The translations under genes and the position numbers were made by a program. From Flavobacteriales bacterium (GTDB lineage: Bacteria > Bacteroidota > Bacteroidia > Flavobacteriales_E > Vicingaceae), in NCBI GenBank assembly GCA_020635815.1, contig JACJZB010000009.1, forward strand, positions 1 to 64,000: 64,000 nt of DNA, written 5' to 3'. Of this stretch, positions 34,682 to 43,400 are shown piece after piece. The notes under the pieces were generated by a model. It saw nothing but the letters and a program-made list of their open reading frames with translations, made no database searches and was not told the DNA's origin. Numbering within the stretch: the first letter of the stretch is position 1; every line of letters starts with the position of its first letter.

Positions 34682-35179
34682 TTAAAAACGGTAAGAAACG
34701 CCAATTTTACCGCCAGAAGCAGCATTGCCACCACCAATTTCTAAATTAATGCCCCAGTTTTCAGTAAAATAATAACGCCCACCAATTTGTAAACCCAAAC
34801 CTAAACCAGAAGCACCACCACCAGGGTAATTGTTAGAAGAACTCCATACATAAAAACCAATATTTATACCTGCGTAAACATCATATTTCGATTCAAGGTC
34901 AAGTAAGGTGTTAAAGTGGTAATTACCATTAGCTGAAATACCAATAATAGTATGCTTGTATTTTGAGCCAAAAAAATTATCATTATAATTTCTAAAAGAA
35001 AATTCTCCACCTATTGAAATATCATCCATTAAACCATAATCTAAGCCAACATAAACTGGCAAGCCGTAGTTTGAAAAACCAAAACCACCATTAAATTGCA
35101 TTTGACCAACTTCTATTGGGCTTTGTGCCGATAAAATTGAAGAAAATGCTAAACTGATAATTAAAAGATACTTTTTCAT
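34682..35179 (-). CDS. Small outer-membrane beta-barrel-like protein
   Basis: A signal peptide (1-19, ending LSAQ) is followed by about 145 residues of alternating Gly/aromatic strands (MQFNGGFGFSNYGLPVYVG to GGKIGVSYRF), typical of an eight-stranded outer-membrane barrel of the OmpW/porin-like class in Bacteroidota. Its stop codon directly abuts the stop of the convergent GH92 gene with no space for a terminator hairpin. No function can be assigned. Confidence 0.72.
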   Translation of the reverse strand: MKKYLLIISLAFSSILSAQSPIEVGQMQFNGGFGFSNYGLPVYVGLDYGLMDDISIGGEFSFRNYNDNFFGSKYKHTIIGISANGNYHFNTLLDLESKYDVYAGINIGFYVWSSSNNYPGGGASGLGLGLQIGGRYYFTENWGINLEIGGGNAASGGKIGVSYRF

Positions 35180-35237
35180 GGTTTATATTTTTGGGCGAAA
35201 TTATGGTTTATTTTTGTGAAATTACGATTATTATATT

Positions 35238-35266
35238 CCCTCCTTGTAGGGGTTAGGGGTGGGTTA
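35238..35266. repeat. Intergenic copy of the hairpin repeat family found in ileS
   Basis: The segment reads like CCCTCCTTGTAGGGG followed by TTAGGGGTGGGTTA, a degenerate match to the CTCCCC-loop-GGGGAG-TTAG-AGGGGGC unit in ileS. It lies right behind the radical SAM gene. Confidence 0.6.
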
Positions 35267-35271
35267 GTTAC

Positions 35272-36162
35272 TTAATAACCACCACTATATTTCATTCTTA
35301 AATTTGCCATTTCGGGATGAGCAATAGCTAATTCAATTTGGCTCATCATTTTTTCTTTATCTCTTCCTAAAATACCTTTTAAAACTAAACTGTTAGAAGC
35401 ATGGTCGCTCCTGAAAATGGTTTCTTCTAAATTTAAATGTGCCATAAAAAGTTGCATTTCTTTAAACAATTCAAATTGGTTCAATTCAATAAATTCTCCT
35501 TTGTAACGGTCTTGAAAATGAGCCATGCCTTTGTGTGCGGTTAACACCAAAGTAGAAGCATATTTAGGTTGAGTTGCATTTAAAACCTTCGCTGAATTTA
35601 TTGCATGTTGTTTGGTCAACAATTTCCCTCCAACACCATTAATAATCATTACTGAACTATTCATACCAACAGCTTTCGATTTGTTTAACCCTTCAATAGT
35701 GGTCTCAAAAGTTTCACCTTTTTGGATGCACTCTAAAACTTCACTATCGCCCGATTCTATTCCAACATACAAAAGTGTTAAACCTGCTTCATGCAATTCT
35801 TTAAGTTCTTGGCTCGATTTACGAGCCAAATTACTTGGTGAAGCATAGGTAGATACTCGTAATAAATTAGGAAAGGTATTTTTGATTTTTGCTAAAATTC
35901 TTAGTAAACGCTCAGTTGATAAAACTAAAGGATCTCCATCGGCTAAAAATACTTTTCGAACACTTTCTTTGTAAGGAATAAAGGCATCAATGTCATTAAA
36001 AATGTCTTCTTCTTTACGGGCTTTAAAACGCTTGGAAGTGTACATCTCACAAAACGAGCATTTGTTCCATGAGCACCCTAAAGTAACCTGTATAATTAAA
36101 GAGTGGGCTTCGCTAGGTGGGCGAAACAAAGGCTCGTCATAATTTATAGGATAATGATACAT
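35272..36162 (-). CDS. Radical SAM protein
   Basis: The 296-residue enzyme has an iron-sulfur cluster motif near the N-terminus (LGCSWNKCSFCEMY) with C30, C35 and C38, which is a CX4CX2C spacing rather than the common CX3CX2C. Further family signs are FLADGDPLVLS, LLYVGIESGDSEVL and a GVGG turn. It resembles Elp3/MiaB-like core proteins of the coproporphyrinogen-oxidase-related group with no added domain. The substrate is unknown. Its ATG overlaps the stop of the upstream helicase gene (TAATG). Confidence 0.85.
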   Translation of the reverse strand: MYHYPINYDEPLFRPPSEAHSLIIQVTLGCSWNKCSFCEMYTSKRFKARKEEDIFNDIDAFIPYKESVRKVFLADGDPLVLSTERLLRILAKIKNTFPNLLRVSTYASPSNLARKSSQELKELHEAGLTLLYVGIESGDSEVLECIQKGETFETTIEGLNKSKAVGMNSSVMIINGVGGKLLTKQHAINSAKVLNATQPKYASTLVLTAHKGMAHFQDRYKGEFIELNQFELFKEMQLFMAHLNLEETIFRSDHASNSLVLKGILGRDKEKMMSQIELAIAHPEMANLRMKYSGGY

Positions 36163-37379
36163 TAGTCTCTTTTATGGAATTTCTTTTTAGGTCTAAAGTT
36201 TTTCTTCTTCTTAAATGGACGGTTGGTAATGTTATATTCTGGTCCTTTAGCAAAACCCTCAGGTAAATCAATTTTAGGAACTTCTTTTTCTATCAATTTT
36301 TCAATCTTAGAAAAGTTGTAACATTGCTCACCATTTATAAAAGTATAAGCTTCACCAAAAGTATCTTCACCTCTGGCAGTTCTACCAATACGGTGTACAT
36401 AATCTTCAGCATCATGAGGAACTTCATAATTGATAACCATATTAATGCCTTTAATGTCAATGCCTCTCGAAAGAATATCGGTAGCAACAAGAATTTTTAC
36501 TTTCTTGTTTTTAAAGTCTAATAAAACTTGTTCTCGTTCGCCTTGGTCTAAATCCGATTGAATTCCTTTTGCAGGTAAACCAACCTTTTTAAGTGCTTGT
36601 GTTATTTCTTTTACCGCCGTTTTGCGAGATGCAAAAATGATAATGTGTTCGTAATCTTTATCCTTTAATAAACTTTTAATCAATTCAATTTTTTGATTGT
36701 CGTGAACTAAAAAAGCTCCTTGTGTAATTGCTTCATTAGGTTTTGAAATGGCAATACTTATAGAAATGGGGTCATTTAAAAGAGTTTCAGTTAAAGCTCT
36801 TATTTTTGGGGGCATGGTTGCCGAAAACATTAAGTTTTGACGTTTAGCTGGTAGCTTCTTAGCAATCATCATAATGTCTTCATTAAAGCCCATGTCTAAC
36901 ATACGGTCGGCTTCATCCAAAATAAAATGTTTGATTCCTGAGGTGTCAAAATAACCCATGTTTAAATGAGAAATAAAACGACCTGGTGTACAAACAATAA
37001 TATCGGCACCAGTTAAAAGTGCTTTTTTTTCTGATTCAAACGATTGTCCGTTTCCACCACCGTAAATGGCAATAGAAGTAGCGTTAGTAAAGTAGCTTAA
37101 TCCTTCAATTTGTTGGTCAATTTGAATCGCTAATTCACGAGTTGGTACTACAATAATAGTGTTTGTTTTGTCGTGATTCTGATTTAAGCATATACTATTT
37201 AAAATTGGTAGCACAAAAGCAGCTGTTTTTCCAGTTCCAGTTTGTGCACAAGCAATCATGTCTTTACCATTTATTATGTGAGGAATAGCTTGTTGTTGAA
37301 TTGGGGTAGGAGTGTCGAAGCCAATTGCATCAATGGCTTCGTTAATTTGAGGCTCAAAGCCTAAGTCTATAAATTTCAT
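36162..37379 (-). CDS. RhlE-type DEAD-box RNA helicase
   Basis: All helicase motifs are present: Q motif with TPIQQQAI, motif I AQTGTGKT (45-52), PTRELA, TPGR, DEAD, SAT, and motif VI HRIGRTAR. The C-terminal tail is rich in Lys, Arg and Phe (RPFKKKKNFRPKKKF), a typical RNA-binding extension of RhlE-like helicases acting in ribosome assembly and cold adaptation. At 405 residues the length is usual. It is translationally coupled to the downstream radical SAM gene. Confidence 0.93.
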   Translation of the reverse strand: MKFIDLGFEPQINEAIDAIGFDTPTPIQQQAIPHIINGKDMIACAQTGTGKTAAFVLPILNSICLNQNHDKTNTIIVVPTRELAIQIDQQIEGLSYFTNATSIAIYGGGNGQSFESEKKALLTGADIIVCTPGRFISHLNMGYFDTSGIKHFILDEADRMLDMGFNEDIMMIAKKLPAKRQNLMFSATMPPKIRALTETLLNDPISISIAISKPNEAITQGAFLVHDNQKIELIKSLLKDKDYEHIIIFASRKTAVKEITQALKKVGLPAKGIQSDLDQGEREQVLLDFKNKKVKILVATDILSRGIDIKGINMVINYEVPHDAEDYVHRIGRTARGEDTFGEAYTFINGEQCYNFSKIEKLIEKEVPKIDLPEGFAKGPEYNITNRPFKKKKNFRPKKKFHKRD

Positions 37380-37401
37380 GTAATTTTTTAAGTTGTTTGA
37401 A

Positions 37402-37929
37402 CTATTTTGTAATCAGCTCAATAATTTTTTGTGTATGAAGGTCGGCAAAAGATTTCGACTTTTCAATTGCTTTGTCAGAATAGTTGTTGATTTCATGTGA
37501 AATGACTTCAGTAATATAATTCATTTTACAAAAATCAGCCAAACCTTTAAATGGAAAAACAATTTTTTCAATAACATCAGCAGGGTAATCTTTAATTGAA
37601 CTACCAGTTGTAAAAGAAACAATGATTTCTTTCCCTTCTAGCTGATAATTATCTTTACCAAAAGCAAAGCCATAAGTAAACACTTTGTCTTTCCACTCCT
37701 TTAAAATAGCAGGCACATTATACCAATATAATGGATATTGAAAAATAATAACATCTGCTTTTTTTAATGCTTCTTGCTCTGCTTCTACATCAATTTTAAA
37801 ATCAGGGTAGAGCAAGTTTAAATTTCTTACTTCTGAGTGTTCAAGTTGATCAATAGCTTCACTAATTGTTTTATTTCCAACAGATTTTTCAATATCAGGA
37901 TGTGCAAGTAGTACCAATACGTTTTTCAT
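37402..37929 (-). CDS. Flavodoxin-fold NAD(P)H quinone oxidoreductase
   Basis: The 175-residue flavin enzyme has the KefF/MdaB/NQO-like fold: an N-terminal FMN-binding strand (VLVLLAHPDIEKSVGN), then DVIIFQYPLYWYNVPAILKEW and FTTGSS. It probably reduces quinones or other electrophiles. It sits 22 bases upstream of the helicase gene on the same strand, so the two may be co-transcribed. Confidence 0.88.
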   Translation of the reverse strand: MKNVLVLLAHPDIEKSVGNKTISEAIDQLEHSEVRNLNLLYPDFKIDVEAEQEALKKADVIIFQYPLYWYNVPAILKEWKDKVFTYGFAFGKDNYQLEGKEIIVSFTTGSSIKDYPADVIEKIVFPFKGLADFCKMNYITEVISHEINNYSDKAIEKSKSFADLHTQKIIELITK

Positions 37930-38044
37930 AGTGTGTTTAGCATAAGATGAACAAAGTTAATGAATGTTGAGGTATTAATGTAACTAAGCTAAATACAACA
38001 GCACTATAATATGTACTTTTGCAACGTAAATTAAAGCTATAGTT

Positions 38045-39163
38045 TTGGGAAATTTTGAAGAATTAGGTGTAAGAAAAGACTTTATTAAAGGATTAACGGA
38101 GTTAAATATTGTTGAGCCAACAGAAATACAAACCGAGGTAATTCCGTTGTTGTTAACTACTACAACCGATTTAGTTGGTCAGGCACAAACAGGCACAGGT
38201 AAAACTGCTGCTTATGGTTTGCCGTTGTTGCACCAAATAGACCCAAAGAAAAATGTAGTGCAAGGTTTAATACTTTGTCCGACTCGTGAGTTGGGGCAGC
38301 AAGTAGCTAAACAACTATTTAAGTTTACGAAATACACCGATAAAATTTTTACAGAAGCCGTTTATGGTGGTGCAAAAATTGATATGCAAATTGTAAGTTT
38401 AAAACGACCAACTCACATCGTTGTTGCAACTCCAGGAAGGTTAATTGACTTACTAAACCGAAAAGCAGTTGATTTAAGTAATGTAAAAACAGTGATACTG
38501 GATGAGGCGGATGAAATGTTGAGCATGGGGTTTAAAAAAGAGTTGGATGAAATTTTAAAACGCTTAAAAAAAGCAGAAAATAAATGGTTGTTTTCGGCAA
38601 CAATGCCTATTGGTATTAAAGATATTGTTGATACCCACATGGCAGAAGACGCACATCGTATTGAAGTAAGTGCAGACAAAGTAGTAAACAAAAAAATTGA
38701 ACATCAATATTTAATTTGTGATGATGTAGAGAAATTACAAGTGTTGATGCAATTTTTAAGAACTCAAAAAGAGAATAGAGGCGTAATATTTTGTAAAACA
38801 AAAGCTGCAACTCAAAAATTGGCCAAACAGCTAATTGCTAAAAATGTAGCTGCCGATGCCATTCACGGCGATTTATTACAAAAAGAAAGAGATAAAGTAA
38901 TGCGAGCGTTTAAAAACGAGAGCTTACAAATTTTAATAGCAACCGATTTGGCTGCTCGTGGAATTGATATTGAAGCATTATCGTTTGTGGTGCATTACCA
39001 ATTGCCCGACCAAGAAGAATATTACACCCATAGAAGCGGAAGAACGGCACGTGCTGGGAAAGAAGGAATATCACTAGCAATAGTAAACCCTGTTGAAATG
39101 AAACAATTACGCTATTTCGAAAAAGCTCTAAAAATTACTTTTAACCAGGTAAGGCAGGTTTAG
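38045..39163 (+). CDS. DEAD-box RNA helicase, short form
   Basis: A second ATP-dependent RNA helicase in the window. Motif I AQTGTGKT is at 47-54, with PTRELG, ATPGR, DEAD, SAT and HRSGRTARAG. The C-terminal domain ends just after motif VI, so at 372 residues it lacks the basic tail or RNA-recognition domain of DbpA/CshA-type helicases. The frame opens at a TTG (38045), with the reading LGNFEELGV typical of the family start. The gene is followed after 4 bases by a truncated gene fragment, so its 3' end borders a rearranged region. Confidence 0.88.
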   Translation: MGNFEELGVRKDFIKGLTELNIVEPTEIQTEVIPLLLTTTTDLVGQAQTGTGKTAAYGLPLLHQIDPKKNVVQGLILCPTRELGQQVAKQLFKFTKYTDKIFTEAVYGGAKIDMQIVSLKRPTHIVVATPGRLIDLLNRKAVDLSNVKTVILDEADEMLSMGFKKELDEILKRLKKAENKWLFSATMPIGIKDIVDTHMAEDAHRIEVSADKVVNKKIEHQYLICDDVEKLQVLMQFLRTQKENRGVIFCKTKAATQKLAKQLIAKNVAADAIHGDLLQKERDKVMRAFKNESLQILIATDLAARGIDIEALSFVVHYQLPDQEEYYTHRSGRTARAGKEGISLAIVNPVEMKQLRYFEKALKITFNQVRQV

Positions 39164-39167
39164 AGAA

Positions 39168-39217
39168 ATGAAAAAAATAAAGTTTTCTTCGCTTATAGCT
39201 TTTGGTTTAATTGGAGT
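39168..39217 (+). pseudogene. 5' fragment of a paralogue of the gene at 39520, cut by a hairpin repeat
   Basis: The first 17 codons (MKKIKFSSLIAFGLIGV) match the start of the product at 39520-39921 (MKKIKFSSLISIALVGV) at protein and DNA level. The similarity ends exactly where the hairpin repeat at 39218 starts. The fused frame runs on through the repeat to a stop at 39296. Confidence 0.65.
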
Positions 39218-39313
39218 CCCCCTTCGCTGCCGCGAGTTTTTAACTCGTGGTAAAAAAATAAATAGATTAAAAATGGAACGAGTTACACTTTGTTAAACTC
39301 GCACCAGCAATGG
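39218..39313. repeat. Hairpin repeat, copy 1 (REP-like, two CGAGTT/AACTCG hairpins)
   Basis: The 96-base element has two hairpins with the same CGAGTT/AACTCG arms, one with a short loop and one with an 11-base loop, and is bounded by CGCTGCCGC and GCACCAGCAATG. A near-identical copy is at 40170-40265. This looks like the REP-type elements associated with RAYT transposases; no transposase is in the window. Confidence 0.7.
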
Positions 39314-39327
39314 GTATAAGTGTATTG

Positions 39328-39449
39328 GTTCTCGATACAATTTTTAGCTCCATTTTATTGCACTAAAAATCACTCGAACTGACATGCCCCAATTATTTTT
39401 TTGTCACTTCGAGTGTTTGGAGTGAAACGGAAAACGTATCGAGAAGTCA
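39328..39449. repeat. Bacteroidota interspersed repeat, second location
   Basis: Contains GGTTCTCGATAC, ACTCGAACTGACA, TGTCACTTCGAGTG and GTATCGAGAAGTC, the same half-elements as at 6143-6261 but with the halves in swapped order. With the neighbouring fragment and hairpin repeat it fills the 356-base gap 39164-39519. Confidence 0.6.
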
Positions 39450-39519
39450 AAAAAAAAACTAACTACTCAAAGTTATTTGAAATTCATAAGTTTGTTAAAG
39501 TCATGGTATTAAGTATAAA

Positions 39520-39921
39520 ATGAAAAAAATAAAATTTTCTTCACTTATCTCTATTGCTTTAGTTGGAGTATTTACCCTAGCTTCAAACTCAATATCCTTT
39601 TGTCAAGAATTAGAAACACCATTTGAAAAGAATTATAATGTGGGAAAAGTAGTAGAGATTAACCAAATGGGTAAAAAAATGGTGGAGACTTCTGATTTTG
39701 ATAAACACATAAAAATAACAGATAAGGAAGTGACAATTAGTGAGGATAACAAAATAATTCAACGCTATAAAGTAAAAAAGAAAGAAGTGATTTCTGGAAA
39801 CACTGTACTTACAACTGTTCTTGATGAGCGTTCCATTTTTAAAGTGTGGATTTATAAATGTGATTGTTTGGTGAGAATAAAGAACTCCTCTTGGGAATTT
39901 AAATATAAAGTTCTAGAATAA
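39520..39921 (+). CDS. Small secreted protein of unknown function
   Basis: The 133-residue product has a signal peptide ending ISFCQ. The mature part is basic and beta-rich (NVGKVVEINQMGKKMVETSDF, then ITDKEVTISEDNKIIQRYKV) with two Cys near the end (KCDCLVRI). No family is recognised. A truncated paralogue of its first 17 codons lies 350 bases upstream, so it was once one of a tandem pair. Confidence 0.6.
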   Translation: MKKIKFSSLISIALVGVFTLASNSISFCQELETPFEKNYNVGKVVEINQMGKKMVETSDFDKHIKITDKEVTISEDNKIIQRYKVKKKEVISGNTVLTTVLDERSIFKVWIYKCDCLVRIKNSSWEFKYKVLE

Positions 39922-39951
39922 TAAAACTTCCAAAAGGCTTGGTGTTATTGG

Positions 39952-40025
39952 TGGAGAAGATGGGATTCGAACCCACGACCTCTTGACTGCCAGTCAAGCA
40001 CTCTAGCCAACTGAGCTACATCCCC
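39952..40025 (-). tRNA. tRNA-Ala (anticodon GGC), CCA encoded
   Basis: On the minus strand a full cloverleaf can be drawn: acceptor GGGGATG/CTTCTCC with G3-U70 (the alanine identity pair) and one U-U mismatch at 6-67, anticodon stem CTTGA/TCAAG with loop CTGGCAG giving anticodon GGC, and T loop TTCGAAT. The discriminator A and an encoded CCA follow, extending to 39949. Confidence 0.93.
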
Positions 40026-40032
40026 TTTTTCC

Positions 40033-40169
40033 TTAAAACATAGGTTTTACAGGTGTGTTACCTAACGCTTTTTCAATCTTTTCCATTACATCTGGAGTCA
40101 ATTTAGCTTTAGCCTCAATTGCTTTAAAGTTTTCTTTTAATTGCGAAGTTTTACTTGCACCCAACATAA
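40033..40169 (-). pseudogene. 3' fragment of an aldo/keto reductase gene
   Basis: Minus-strand codons from 40169 down to a stop at 40033-40035 encode a 45-residue tail beginning VMLGASKTSQLKENFKAIEA and containing LTPDVMEKIEKALG. This is the usual C-terminus of Kv-beta-like aldo/keto reductases. The rest of the gene is absent; homology stops where the hairpin repeat at 40170 begins. Confidence 0.7.
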
Positions 40170-40265
40170 CCCCCTTCGCTGCCGCGAGTTTTTAACTCGT
40201 GGTAAAGAAATAAGTAGATAAAAAATGGAACGAGTTACACTTTGTTAAACTCGCACCAGCAATGA
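40170..40265. repeat. Hairpin repeat, copy 2
   Basis: It matches copy 1 (39218-39313) in the same orientation with only a few differences in the A-rich centre. The two copies are direct repeats around the small secreted gene, one tRNA-Ala and the aldo/keto reductase fragment. Confidence 0.75.
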
Positions 40266-40343
40266 GCTATCGCTGTGTAAAGAATGATGAAAACAAAGAA
40301 AAAGCCTTTCAGTAAAAATTACCAAAAAGCTTATTAATTTTTG

Positions 40344-40417
40344 TGGAGAAGATGGGATTCGAACCCACGACCTCTTGACTGCCAGTCAAGCACTCTAGCC
40401 AACTGAGCTACATCCCC
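40344..40417 (-). tRNA. tRNA-Ala (anticodon GGC), second copy without encoded CCA
   Basis: The 74-base body is identical to that of the copy at 39952-40025, including anticodon GGC and G3-U70. The sequence after the discriminator A reads CAA instead of CCA, so the mature end must be made by CCA-adding enzyme or the copy is a by-product of local duplication. Upstream and downstream flanks differ from those of the first copy. Confidence 0.9.
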
Positions 40418-40466
40418 ATTTTAAGTAAATGTAGGTAAAATAAATAGATAGATTATTTTTTTGAAC

Positions 40467-43400
40467 TTAATAATGAAGCGTAACCGAACCAATTTCGAAA
40501 TGACGAATATCGTTGGTATCATAGTATGTTAGTTTCCAAATATAAACCCCTAAGGGTGCTAATTCGCTTTTAAAAGTTCCGTCCCAACCTGTATTTAATT
40601 CATTGGTTTCAAATAATTTTTCTCCCCATCTATCGAAAATACTAAAAGAATAACCATTTTCTTTTAATCCAAATCCTTTTGGAGAAAAAGATTCATTTAG
40701 GTTGTCGCTGTTTGGAGTGAAAGCATTAGGCACATAAATACTGTACTCACCTTTTACGATTACCAACTTAGTAATAGAATCAATACAACTGTTTTGATCG
40801 GTTACAGTTAATGTAACCCAATAGTTTCCTGTGTCTGAAGGAAAGGTAAAGGCTGGATTATTTTCAGAACTATTTCCTAAGCCATCAAAATTCCAATTCC
40901 AAGCTTGTATGTTAGAGTATGACTGGTCTATAAATTCTACGGTAGGATTGAACATGGTAACCGGATTAGGATTAGACGTAAAGTCAGGAATAGGTAGGTT
41001 GTAAACGGTTATATAATCTACATAATTTACCATTCCAACGCATCCACCCATAGCACTAGGAGTTGTAACCATTAAAGATACATCATAACTGCCAGCTTGA
41101 GAATAATTAACATCATTAACATTAAAAAAGTTAGTATCAGTTGTAAATGAATTTTCAAAAATCCAGTATGCTGAATCAACCATTGCGGGATTGGTAGTGT
41201 TTGTAAAATTGACAGTAAAACCATCAAAAGATTCACAACCATTTAGTTGATCGCCAACAAAAGAAACTAAAGGAACAGGATTAACTGTAATTGTAATAGT
41301 ATCAGAAGCAATTGGAGAACATCCATCGTCAACAGTAACTGTGTATTGAGTAGTAGCAGCAGGAGAAACGGTTTGAGTCTTCCCATTACCTAAACCATTA
41401 TCCCAAGTAAAAGTGTATGGTCCACCATTACCACCATAAGGCCCAAGGGCGTCAATGGTAGTGGATTCTCCTGGACAAATAGCAACATCATGTGAAGTGG
41501 CAATAACATTTAAAGATGGGTATATATATACAAAAGCTGATACAATATTAGAGGGGCAGCCATTACCATCTTGTGCACTTACAGTATAAACAGATGAGGT
41601 TAAAGGGCTTACAATTAAGCTGTCAACAGTTGAGGTAACGTTAACATTTGGCCCTGACCATGCATAAGTGTACCCAGCCCCTGAACCATTGCTGGCTATT
41701 GCGGTAATTGTAGCTGAACCATTTATACAAACAGTATCGGGATTAATATTTACAATACTAATTGAAACAGAGTCGGGCTGTGTAATTGAAACAAAGGCGG
41801 TGTCAACACAACCAGTATTGTCATCAATTACAATACAATAGTAACTACCGGTATCTAAATTGCTTGCAATGTTCGTATTTTGAATAGGATTGGTATTCCA
41901 TTCATAGTTATAAGTAGCTAAAGGATCAGAACCTAAAACTTCGATAGTGCCATCAGCAAAACCATTACAACTAACATTGGTAGTGTTAATAATATCAGCA
42001 GTAAAAGATATAGCATTAGTTACTGTTTCTGTGCCTGTTACTTGGCAATTAGCAGCATCTTTAACTATCAAATTATAAGTGTTAGCAGTTAACCCATTAA
42101 AAATACTCGAAGATTGGAAATTCATACCACCATCTATGCTGTACTGATAGGGTGAAATGCCATTAGCAACATTAACAGTTATGCTGCCACTGGATTGTCC
42201 ACAAACCGATTGAGTAGAGTCGGCAGTAAAGCTCATATTTGAGAATGTAATTTCTAGGTTGTCAGTATCAACACAAGTAGAGTTATCTTCTGTCCATGTA
42301 AAAGTATAAGTTCCATCTGTTGGAACAGTAACAGTTGCGTTTGGTGTGTTAGCATCTGGCGAGAATGTGGTGCCAACTGGTCCGCCACTCCAAGTTCCGT
42401 TGCCTACACTTGTCGTAGGGTTTAAAAGGTAAGATAATGAAGAACAAATTGTATCATCAATTCCTGCATTAGCAATTGGCAAAGTGTTTATGGTGTAAGT
42501 AACTGTTGCAGTATCAGAGCAGGTGCCATTATCAACAAGAGCATAAAATAGTTGAGCATCAGCTGCTGTTATGTTTGTTGGTGTAGCAATTGGAGTTGCA
42601 AGGGTAGCATCAGAAAACCAGCTAACAGCATTTCCAGTTCCTCCATTAATAGAGGTGTTTAATAAAGTTAAATCAATACCAGCCGCAGTACCTCCACCAC
42701 TAATGTCTTCACATAAAGCAGGTGGAGTTTGGTCTAATGCAACAGGTAGGGAAAGCACTGAAAATGTAATGGTAGCAGTGTCAGTACATGAACCATTATC
42801 AACCAAAGCATAATATTGCTGTAAGTTAGAAACAGTAACATTTGTTGGGGTAATAACCGGTGTGGCAAGGGTAGCATCAGAAAACCAACTTATTGTATTT
42901 CCCAATCCACCATCAATTGCCGCATTCCAAAAAGTGAGATCAATGTTGTTTGTTGTTCCACTTCCGCTAACATCTTCACAGTATGCTGTAGGATTTTGGT
43001 CTGTTACTGTTGGAATTTCGTTCCATGTTACTGGAGTTCCAAGAGATATGGATAAACAGGTGTCGGCATAATCAATACCACCTAATAAATCATCATTTCC
43101 AGCTACAGCTGAGATGTAGTAGGTTGAGCCATAATTTAAAAGAGGTGAAGAGAAGGCAAAGCTAGGAGAGGTATTGGTATTTAAAATAGTCCCTAACACA
43201 GTTCCGCTGCTATCGTGTAGTACAAAAAAGAAGTTATCATCATTATCCAAAGTACTATCATTGTTATGAGTAGCAATAGCGAGTTCATCTCCGCATAATA
43301 ATAGTGGGGTTAAATCCATTGTGCCAGCATAGGTTATGCAACCACAGTTTTTAGTTCCATCTACTACAGTTGGACCACATCCATTAGCATCATCAACATT

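Noticed and set aside
39952..40025. Reading the tRNA as tRNA-Gly (GCC)
   Set aside because: GCC is seen only on the plus strand; on the strand that folds, the anticodon is GGC and the acceptor has the G3-U70 pair of alanine tRNAs.
39218..40265. CRISPR array or full insertion sequence
   Set aside because: There are only two direct copies about 950 bases apart with unrelated content and no spacer regularity; no transposase frame lies between them.
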